Below are positions 14,801-20,330 of a stretch of DNA of 20,330 nucleotides, piece after piece. The stretch spans positions 1 to 20,330 of the forward strand of contig NZ_LATL02000230.1 in the NCBI RefSeq assembly GCF_000972705.2, in the 5' to 3' direction. A program made the translations under genes and the position numbers. The first letter of the stretch is position 1; each line of letters opens with the position of its first letter. The notes under the pieces were generated by a model that was not told where the DNA came from, did not search any database, and saw nothing but the letters and a program-made list of their open reading frames with translations. The stretch is from Limnoraphis robusta CS-951. Its GTDB lineage: Bacteria > Cyanobacteriota > Cyanobacteriia > Cyanobacteriales > Microcoleaceae.

Positions 14801-16271
14801 AGCCGATCTGAGTCGAGAAATAGAGGCTCAAAATGGTATATTCCGTATACAGCGATCGCCTGATCCGGTGGGTGAGTTAACCGTTAATTTGACAGTTTCA
14901 GGCAATAAACTGTTATTAACTCAGCTATTAACTCAGCCAGAATTTGAGTTGAAAATTGGTGAGGAACCTGTTGAGATAGTGGTTGATGCAGCAACAAATA
15001 CCGCGACTGCAACGGTAACGCTTCCCAATCAAGCGGCGAGTGTGGATATCACGTTAATTCCCCTTGATGATGATCAAGCTGAAGCTAGTGAATCCCTGAC
15101 GTTAACGATAGCAGAAATTGACGCTTCTGAATATGTGATTGATTCGGAAGATAACGAAGCAACGGTTACTCTGTTGGCGAATGATACACAAGTCACCCGT
15201 TTAACGGATAGCGATCAAATTGACGATGAACAGGCTTATTTTGATGCGGTTGAGGGTTCGTTGCGACAAGCGTTAATTAATGCTGAAAGCTTTTCTGATG
15301 CCGATACGATTACCTTTGCTCCTCAAGCTGCTGGTGTTAATACGATTAATTTGGTTGCAGCATTACCCAATATTAACAGTAATATTACGTTTGACGGCCC
15401 TGGTGCCAATCGCCTAACGATTCAGCGCGATGTTGAAGAAGCCTTTAACATTTTCACCATCAATGGTGGAATAGTTCAAATTGAAGGTTTAACAATTGCG
15501 AACGGATTAGCTGAAGGAACGATAGATGATGCTGAAAATACCACTCAGGGAAGCCGGGGTGGTGCAATTGATATTTCATCGACATCAAGCGTTGTAGTGA
15601 TAGAAAATAGTGTGATTCAAGGAAGTCGAGCTAATAATGGAGGAGCGATTGCTAACCTAAGCCGTTCATTAACCATTAATAACAGCACAATTACAGATAA
15701 TACAGGAAGTAATGGTGGAGGTATCCTGAATTTAGGTGGCACAATTCGGATTACTAACAGTACAATTGCTAACAATAATGCTGATTCGGGAGGGGGTATC
15801 TTTAACTTTGGTGGATTGACTCTCACGAATAGCACAATTGCTTACAATACTGCTGAAAGCGGTGGTGGAGGTTTGACCAATTTAGAGACAGCTAATCTCA
15901 AAAATACCCTGGTTGCAGCTAATAATGCTCCTAATAATCCTGATATTTCAGCAGGAGTAGAGTTTCCCGTTAATAGTGGTGGAAATAACTTAATTGGAAA
16001 TGCAACAGGTGTTAATGGGTTAACAAATGGACAAAACGGCGATATTGTTGGTGTTGCGCCTGATGCTTTGTTCATCGATACTTTAGCTGATAATGGGGGA
16101 CTCACTCCAACGATCGCATTATCAACAGGAAGTAGTCCAGCGATTAATGCGGGAGATGCCGAATTTTCGGGCGTATTTACAGTTCCCGGAGCGTTCGATC
16201 AACGAGGTGACGGATTCCCTCGAATTGTTAACAATGTGATTGATATTGGGGCGTTTGAGTTCCAAGGTTAA
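11805..16271 (+). CDS. Giant modular RTX / Calx-beta / beta-helix protein (adhesin-like)
   Basis: A 1488-aa, very acidic surface or secreted protein. Residues about 5-155 hold RTX-like Ca-binding repeats (GDDTL, GNDTL, GNDSLFG, GADLFVIG). The first Calx-beta domain is about 227-340, then a PTPTPTPTP linker (342-358). Six more Calx-beta domains follow at about 372-493, 500-623, 627-741, 744-858, 862-985 and 987-1128, most ending in a NDDD-type calcium motif. Residues from 1145 form a right-handed beta-helix with repeats such as ITNSTIANN-GGGIFN, and the tail (DNGGLTPTIAL, SPAINAGD, DQRG, DIGAFEF) matches the choice-of-anchor-Q type. There is no N-terminal signal peptide, so export probably uses a type I or other route; no transporter genes are nearby. 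Calcium binding and adhesion or matrix roles are inferred from the families. Confidence 0.93.
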   Translation: MANIIGAEDPDLLEGTLEADLIQGLAGDDTLIGFLGNDTLQGNSDNDSILGSRDDDLLQGDEGNDSLFGEFGNDTVEGGLGDDFLFGNEGDDFISDIGGSDTLYGGQGNDTLVNLEGNDQLFGDLDNDILYTGLGLNTLTGGAGADLFVIGRSLNGGLTDIITDFRAGFDLIALTDDLEFEDLEFVQTGNDTTIIDRESREELAILQATQRNTLIRSNFTKSISTITSVVEFSEQSIQIRENQTSAFVEIGIQRTGSPLNTVGGKLLLSEANSSSDDLDLSPEGIEVIFAPFETFKRVTIPINNDDQFEGDESISLRLTDPIGGATIGEQSELVVNIEDDERPPTPTPTPTPTPTPDDDTLTIPPTPPITASTVSVSVSPTNVPEDQGQGLVYTFSRSSGSLLTGIIVDFAIAGSAELGTDYTVTGALEFSDGEGTIVFAPNESTTQITLTPVANDIFEADKTIELTIAESGTLYEADPAGQSATGTIVNDDDPPDPPVYDFSKAEFIGVEGDPDNRQQVEIIVSRSADVDLQSQVDIILTDGTAIEGTDYQTPPQPTPLIFLPGETEKSVFVDLIPNTEEQPSRSLNLSFDNFQIIADGNPIIGGQVGVNNPAATITINDDDGATTYEFNNSLFTTSEGDVLNTVDDVVEIIRTGRLDPSSVTVNLQGINNALPGVDFAAGPITVDFAANQTIATVPIEIIGNVIPQPNKTVRLSLAPSTGQQVGTENPTANLIIVDDDDIPTYDFTTSQYTASEDDGITEVVTVLRSGNAEAASSVDVVLTTAASDGAIPGEDITPERVTVNFAPGETTQTIPLEIIDDTIEEEAEAVNLRLENFAPQGQTGNTFPTANLSILDNDSPPVYNFSLANFSTVEGNAVNQTTVVEVSRSGETTNASRVDVVLTQQTAEAGTDYVNSPITIEFAPGETTQIVPIQILGDDRVESDETLGLSFDNFIIIGNNGQEIEGGRAGTSQPQSVLTIENDDTATVSITAIQTDAIEADLSREIEAQNGIFRIQRSPDPVGELTVNLTVSGNKLLLTQLLTQPEFELKIGEEPVEIVVDAATNTATATVTLPNQAASVDITLIPLDDDQAEASESLTLTIAEIDASEYVIDSEDNEATVTLLANDTQVTRLTDSDQIDDEQAYFDAVEGSLRQALINAESFSDADTITFAPQAAGVNTINLVAALPNINSNITFDGPGANRLTIQRDVEEAFNIFTINGGIVQIEGLTIANGLAEGTIDDAENTTQGSRGGAIDISSTSSVVVIENSVIQGSRANNGGAIANLSRSLTINNSTITDNTGSNGGGILNLGGTIRITNSTIANNNADSGGGIFNFGGLTLTNSTIAYNTAESGGGGLTNLETANLKNTLVAANNAPNNPDISAGVEFPVNSGGNNLIGNATGVNGLTNGQNGDIVGVAPDALFIDTLADNGGLTPTIALSTGSSPAINAGDAEFSGVFTVPGAFDQRGDGFPRIVNNVIDIGAFEFQG
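12829..12877 (+). repeat. Thr-Pro linker tandem repeat inside the Calx-beta protein
   Basis: Alternating ACN/CCN codons encode about seven Thr-Pro pairs between the first and second Calx-beta domains. The C-rich hexamer-like tract is likely to vary in copy number between strains and acts as an extended spacer. Confidence 0.7.
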
Positions 16272-16278
16272 CCCATTT

Positions 16279-16306
16279 GTAGGGGCGCTCTTGCTTGCGC
16301 CCTGAT
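16279..16306. repeat. Single-copy form of the TGTAGGGGCGC palindromic repeat
   Basis: GTAGGGGCGC ... GCGCCCTGAT with a CTTGCTT centre has the same outer arms as the expanded element at 5886-5965. It sits 8 bp past the stop of the giant gene and before its terminator. Confidence 0.65.
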
Positions 16307-16314
16307 ATTGCTAT

Positions 16315-16350
16315 AAACCCGGTTTTGCAAATAAACTGGGTTTTCTATTT
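16315..16350 (+). terminator. Intrinsic terminator of the RTX/Calx-beta gene
   Basis: AAACCCGGTTT (16315-16325) pairs with AAACTGGGTTT (16333-16343) through an 11-bp stem with one G.U wobble and a 7-nt loop, followed by a T-rich run TTTTCTATTT. Confidence 0.8.
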
Positions 16351-16362
16351 ACCCGAAAAACT

Positions 16363-16370
16363 GCTATAAT
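16363..16370 (+). promoter_or_regulatory. Extended -10 promoter of the DNA methyltransferase
   Basis: TGCTATAAT is a perfect -10 with a TGn extension (the TG at 16362-16363), which can work without a good -35; TTTCTA at 17 bp is poor. Transcription would begin near 16377, about 29 nt before the GTG start. Confidence 0.6.
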
Positions 16371-16405
16371 ATCTTTCAGAATAGACCGAAATCAATACAG
16401 TTGTA

Positions 16406-17681
16406 GTGCTTAAGTTCATTGACCTATTTGCGGGAATAGGGGGTTTAAGATTAGGGTTTGAAAAGGGAATTGAGTCTATTGGTTTGAGGGGAGAATGTGT
16501 GTTAGCTAGTGAAATTGATAGCGACGCCAATCAAGTCTATTCTCAAAATTTTCAGCACATTCCCGCCGGAGATATTCGCCAAATTCAATCTTTACCTGAA
16601 CATGATGTTTTACTCGCTGGTTTTCCTTGTCAGTCTTTTTCCTATGCGGGAAAAAAACAAGGCTTTGGGGAGATTCGCGGAACACTATTTTTTGAAATAA
16701 TGCGGCTGATTGACACCCATAAACCCAAAGTGTTAATCTTGGAAAATGTGCGGGGTTTAACCACCCATGATAACGGTAAAACTTTAGCGACCATTGAACA
16801 TGAAATCCAATTAAGAGGCTACAGTTTTTATAAATTTGTTTTAAATAGTGTTAACTTTGGCTTACCTCAAAATCGGGTTCGCGTTTACATGATTGGGGTA
16901 TTAAACGCATCTCCTCAATTTAACCTGATTTCAGACGTAGGGCCGAAAGATACTCATGCTTATAATGCAGTTCAGCTTAATTCTTATAGTTTAAACGATT
17001 TACCACCAAAAGTCAAAGATATTCTCGAAGAAAATCCAGATTCATCGTTTGATTGTTCACCGGAATTTGTACAAGCCTTAAACAAAGTGGTTCAGGGAGA
17101 TTTTAACAAATTACATGGAGTTAGATTAATTGACTATCGGGGTGGAAATTCTATTCATTCTTGGGAATTGGGTTTGCGAGGAGAATGTAGCGAAGATGAA
17201 ATCAATTTAATGAATTTACTGATAACGGAAAGACGCCAGAAAAAATTTGGCAAACATCAAGATGGTAAACCGTTAAATTTTGAACAAATTGCTAGTTTTT
17301 TTAAACATCCGAATCTCCCCAAAATATTAGAGTCTCTTGTCAAAAAGCGTTATTTACAAATGACCAACGGACAATATAAACCCGTTTCAGGTAACTTCTC
17401 TTTTGAAGTTTATAAATTTCTCGATCCAGAGAAAGTATCTGTCACCTTAGTCGCGAGTGATGCGAATCGAATTGGAGTTTATCACAATAATAGAGTTCGT
17501 CGAATTACGCCTAGAGAAGCCGCCCGTTTACAGGGATTTCCCGATAGCTTTCAACTTCATTCTAATCCCAAAAAAGCCTTTTATCAATTGGGAAACTCAG
17601 TAAGTATTAATGTAATTACCGCTATTACTCAAGATGTCATATCGATCATCTGGAACAATTCAATGCAGAATATTACCTGTA

Positions 17682-17698
<17 letters not shown>
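16406..17698 (+). CDS. DNA (cytosine-5) methyltransferase
   Basis: A C5-cytosine DNA methyltransferase (430 aa) that transfers methyl from SAM to cytosine in a specific site. Motif I is DLFAGIGG (residues 6-13), motif IV GFPCQSFS with catalytic Cys75, motif VI ENV (113-115) and motif VIII QNRVRVY (155-161). After a variable target-recognition region (about 175-350) come motif IX RRITPREAARLQGFP and motif X LGNSVSIN. All essential motifs are present. The only standard start is GTG at 16406, since an in-frame TAG lies at 16382. No restriction endonuclease or second methylase is adjacent, so it appears solitary; the site recognised cannot be told from sequence. The last codons (CNIMSG) lie in one arm of an inverted repeat, so the natural C-terminus may have been altered. 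Confidence 0.95.
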
Positions 17699-17827
<129 letters not shown>

Positions 17828-17999
17828 AGCAGAAATCAGGAGACAGGAGACAGAATTGAAACCTTTATCATAAAAGGATTTGACAGAAAAACAGTGTCCT
17901 AATCAACTCTTTCTCTGCTATATAACACAATTATAACTTGGTTCAGGAGATAAAATTTCTATTGAGCAAAATTCAAACCCTAAAAAACATCCTGATCTA

Positions 18000-18677
18000 T
18001 TATAATGTAATTAAAGTCACAGCAATTTTCCCCCCAAAACAAACATCAACATCGGTTTCAGGCGTGCGTTGGCGTTGGCTGTAATTCCCAATATAAAAAT
18101 AATCTTCCCCTTCTACTTTATAATCAATCGGTAACGGTTTTGTAGACGGTTGACAAAAGACCATTTCCGGTTCGGGTGCGTCCGGTTCAAGATAGGGAAA
18201 ATTCACATTCCAAAAACTTCCGGGTTCTAAAGGACGGTTCAATAAGTCTTTTAAAACAATTTGACTCCAGCTTGTTGTTTGTTCCCAGTTAACAGGTCTT
18301 CCCCCTTTTCTATATTGAGAAAGCGCAATTCCACGAATTCCATGAAAAGCCGCTTCTCTCACCGCCGCAACCGTACCCGAAATATACACATCTATGCCTA
18401 AATTTCCCCCTGAATTAATACCTGAAAGCACCCAATCAATTTGGGGACAAAAATGAGTAATTGCCAGACGAATACAGTCAGCCGGAGTCCCCGCAACAGC
18501 GTATTCAGTATCACAACGATGTTCAACATGAATGGGTGATTTTGTTGTTACTTTATGACCACAACCGGATACTTCTTGTTGGGGGGCGACAAATATTCCT
18601 TGATGGTTAATTGCTTCAGATAATGCGCGAATACCGGGTGCATCAATACCATCATCATTGGTGAGTATAATCGTCAT
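18000..18677 (-). CDS. surE: 5'/3'-nucleotidase SurE
   Basis: Metal-dependent phosphatase (225 aa from the chosen start) that dephosphorylates nucleoside 5'- and 3'-monophosphates, cytoplasmic. The N-terminal TNDDGIDAPG carries the metal-binding Asp8-Asp9 pair. PQQEVSGCGHKVT supplies the conserved Ser and SGINSGGNLG the metal-binding Asn; GTPADCI and SGTVAAVREA are also family blocks. The ATG at 18675-18677 is preferred over one five codons upstream because SurE proteins begin MxIxLTNDDG. The gene is monocistronic: its neighbours are on the other strand. No clear promoter is seen in the 250 bp upstream. Confidence 0.95.
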   Translation of the reverse strand: MTIILTNDDGIDAPGIRALSEAINHQGIFVAPQQEVSGCGHKVTTKSPIHVEHRCDTEYAVAGTPADCIRLAITHFCPQIDWVLSGINSGGNLGIDVYISGTVAAVREAAFHGIRGIALSQYRKGGRPVNWEQTTSWSQIVLKDLLNRPLEPGSFWNVNFPYLEPDAPEPEMVFCQPSTKPLPIDYKVEGEDYFYIGNYSQRQRTPETDVDVCFGGKIAVTLITL

Positions 18678-18871
18678 GTTTAATTTTAGCAAGTAGATTT
18701 TTAAAACTCTACAGATAATCTTAAGTTAATATTGCGCTTTTTCTAAATTTTTTTGGGGTAGCCAAATTAGTGCCAAAATGCCGCGACTGACCCTCAACTC
18801 AGAACTATCGAGAAAAGCCATCGTAGCTCTATTGTAGAACAGTTAGCACAGCACTCAATAGTCGGATTCGG

Positions 18872-18877
18872 TATAAT
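18872..18877 (+). promoter_or_regulatory. -10 element (TATAAT) upstream of the Uma2 gene
   Basis: A perfect TATAAT lies 51 bp before the ATG at 18928. No good -35 stands at 16-18 bp, so it is a moderate candidate. Confidence 0.4.
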
Positions 18878-18927
18878 ACGAAGTAGAATCAATCTAGAGC
18901 GTTTAACCATTCAGTTTTCTAAAATTC

Positions 18928-19488
18928 ATGGTACAATCGATTCAAACTCTGACCCTGCAAGAATTTCTAAAGCAGCCAGAAACTAAACCTGCTTGTGAAT
19001 ATATTGACGGAGATATTATTCAAAAACCAATGCCACAAGGAGAACACAGTGCAATTCAAACTGAGTTAGCAACTGCAATTAATGCTTCTCTCAAACAACA
19101 ACGAATTGCCAGAGCATTTTGCGAACTTCGCTGTACGTTTGAAAATCGTTCAATTGTACCCGATATTTCGGTTTTTACTTGGGAAAGAATTCCCCGACAA
19201 GAAAATGGTCGAGTTGCCAATACTTTTCCCATTCCACCCGACTGGATGATTGAGATTCTCTCTTCCGATCAAAGTCAAACAAAAGTCACAAAAAAGATTT
19301 TATATAGTCTAAAATATGGAACCCAAATGGGATGGTTAATTGATCCGGAGGATTTATCTATATTTGTACATTTACCCGAGCAAGCGACAACTTTTTATGA
19401 TCAACCCACAGCCGAATTACCCGTACCTGAATTTGCCAAAAGTTTTAAAATAACCGTACAAAACTTATTTGACTGGTTGCTAGAGTAA
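18928..19488 (+). CDS. Uma2-family (DUF820) PD-(D/E)XK nuclease-like protein
   Basis: A 186-residue member of the Uma2/DUF820 family, abundant in multiple copies in cyanobacterial genomes. The fold is a restriction-endonuclease-like core: Glu24 in EYIDGDI, Asp79 in VPDISVF, and Glu109 in WMIEILS, followed by the family block SSDQSQTKVTKKILYSLKYG with lysines at 119 and 122-123, and GWLIDPE. These match the expected acidic metal-binding and lysine positions, though the active-site assignment is by pattern only. Biological role is not established for the family; links to mobile DNA have been proposed. It stands alone between surE (opposite strand) and the methyltransferase remnant. Confidence 0.9.
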   Translation: MVQSIQTLTLQEFLKQPETKPACEYIDGDIIQKPMPQGEHSAIQTELATAINASLKQQRIARAFCELRCTFENRSIVPDISVFTWERIPRQENGRVANTFPIPPDWMIEILSSDQSQTKVTKKILYSLKYGTQMGWLIDPEDLSIFVHLPEQATTFYDQPTAELPVPEFAKSFKITVQNLFDWLLE

Positions 19489-19623
19489 GAAATTAACTCT
19501 TAACGAACCTAACCGGATGGAACCCATTTCAAAAAACAGCGATTTCCTTGTTTTTCCATAATTTCTGCACCCAAACAAAGATTTGTTTTCGCCCCGTCCA
19601 ACCCGTCCTCGTCATTGTCAAAG

Positions 19624-19634
19624 AAACCGGGTTT
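19624..19634 (-). terminator. AAACC-GGTTT hairpin downstream of convergent genes
   Basis: AAACC-G-GGTTT, read on the minus strand, is followed by CTTTG. It lies 35 bp past the stop of the minus-strand methyltransferase fragment. The stem is only 5 bp, so this is weak; it shares its core with 6105 and 16315. Confidence 0.3.
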
Positions 19635-19668
19635 TTGGGGTTTACCTGACGGAAAATATTTTTTCTAA

Positions 19669-20118
19669 TTAAACTTGTGCGGTTTCAGTGATTGTAGTAT
19701 TAGTTAATTGTAGCGGTGAATTTGCCCTGACAGCCCGAAACATTCCAAACCGACAAAGACCCGTCCCAAACGCTAACCGCATCAACAACAAAGTCGGGAC
19801 TTCTCGCAAAGATTTAATAAAACCCGAGAAACCAAAACTCACTAATCCCTGGGGTCTGGCGATTCCTTGCCAAATCGAATCGAACCAAGAAGGTAGGGTT
19901 TGTTTTGTCCAATCTGCGGTGCTTACCTGCCCTTCTACAAGCCCCGTTTCAGCTAATAGTTCGGAAAAGCCTTCTATACTCGAAAAAGCCGGATGTGACC
20001 ATTGATCGAGGAGTTGACGCATCACAGGTTTTTCCCAAACATTAAGCGGAATTTGCCGATCATCGCGTTGATTCCAGTCAGCCACAACCAACACGCCACC
20101 CGGTTTGACGACTCGCAG
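19669..20118 (-). pseudogene. MPBQ/MSBQ methyltransferase, C-terminal half (broken at fold-back junction)
   Basis: The C-terminal part of a SAM-dependent methyltransferase resembling cyanobacterial 2-methyl-6-phytyl-1,4-benzoquinone methyltransferase (Synechocystis slr0418 type), which acts in tocopherol and plastoquinone synthesis. Recognisable blocks are LRVVKPGGVLVVADWNQRDD, WEKPVMRQLLDQWSHPAFSS, TADWTKQTLPSW, and a C-terminus REVPTLLLMRLAFGTGLCRFGMF. The family is about 315-330 aa; about 150 residues are here. The normal 5' half, with the SAM-binding GCGxGG motif, is absent. Upstream of codon LRVV the sequence turns into the opposite strand of the same gene and hits an in-frame TAG. Either a real rearranged pseudogene or a contig artefact over an intact gene. 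Confidence 0.85.
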
Positions 20119-20330
20119 GAGTTGATGCTAAATTTCAAGTCGATGATGCAATGGCGCTGTCTTTCCCCGATGCGAGTTTTGATGTAGTATGGTCTGTTGA
20201 GGCTGGCCCCCATATGCCGGATAAAGCGATTTTTGCTAAAGAGTTGCTGCGAGTCGTCAAACCGGGTGGCGTGTTGGTTGTGGCTGACTGGAATCAACGC
20301 GATGATCGGCAAATTCCGCTTAATGTTTGG
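20035..20330. repeat. 84-bp perfect inverted repeat (fold-back) running to the window edge
   Basis: Bases 20035-20118 are the exact reverse complement of 20247-20330, with a 128-bp spacer (20119-20246). The arms would extend if more sequence existed, since the right arm is cut by the window end. Both arms encode the same stretch of the methyltransferase (LRVVKPGG through IPLNVW). Confidence 0.97.
20118..20330 (+). CDS. MPBQ/MSBQ methyltransferase, internal segment (both ends missing)
   Basis: An uninterrupted 71-codon frame reaching the window edge reads GVDAKFQVDDAMALSFPDAS, then FDVVWSVEAGPHMPDKAIFA, KELLRVVKPGGVLVVADWNQ and RDDRQIPLNVW. This corresponds to the middle of the same methyltransferase, after the SAM-binding glycine loop, and includes the DDAM-LSFPD-SFD block typical of the Methyltransf_11 fold. 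Its 5' end is not a start codon: it begins at the junction with the minus-strand copy. It continues beyond the window. The two pieces together fit one gene folded back on itself rather than two diverged paralogues, since their overlap is 100 percent identical. Confidence 0.85.

Noticed and set aside
20022..20312. Minus-strand 96-codon and plus-strand 61-codon frames at the window end
   Set aside because: Antisense shadows created by the fold-back duplication; they read the complementary strand of methyltransferase codons.

Overview
The window reads as a stretch of chromosome from a filamentous (Oscillatoriales-like) cyanobacterium. The signs are four HIP1 octamers (GCGATCGC at 6149, 7808, 13035 and 14852), heptamer short tandem repeats, the TGTAGGGGCGC / GGGCGGGTT palindromic intergenic repeats, and proteins whose closest remembered relatives are cyanobacterial (CtpC, IspG starting MQTLP, and an MPBQ/MSBQ methyltransferase of the tocopherol/plastoquinone pathway). 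Genus is an inference.

Left end (1-900): the 3' part of an IS200/IS605-type tnpB with its right-end hairpin, followed by a short open fragment that may be the tail of the gene it landed in. A block of minus-strand genes (939-9543) follows: a CtpC-type periplasmic/lumenal protease, ispG (isoprenoid synthesis), a 5'-truncated SDR dehydrogenase, an unusual ribonuclease III with an N-terminal HEPN-like domain, valS, and a small secreted protein. Intergenic palindromes and terminators separate them.

From about 9756 the coding direction switches to plus. First comes a promoter and a long irregular hairpin RNA that I propose as a 6S RNA candidate. A strong intrinsic terminator then abuts the start of an SGNH hydrolase carrying a C-terminal LysM-like segment. 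After a small minus-strand gene comes a 1488-residue modular surface/secreted protein: RTX repeats, a Thr-Pro linker, seven Calx-beta domains and a C-terminal beta-helix. Next is an apparently solitary C5-cytosine DNA methyltransferase followed by a repeat patch, then surE (minus) and a Uma2-family nuclease (plus).

Right end (19669-20330): the C-terminal part of an MPBQ/MSBQ methyltransferase on the minus strand joins directly to an internal part of the same gene on the plus strand. The two share an 84-bp perfect inverted repeat that runs to the window edge, a fold-back junction that is either an assembly/amplification chimera or a very recent inverted duplication.

Most genes are unrelated housekeeping or accessory functions and no multi-gene pathway is evident. 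The most distinctive single item is the HEPN-RNase III fusion (4536-5714). No tRNA, rRNA or CRISPR array was recognised.
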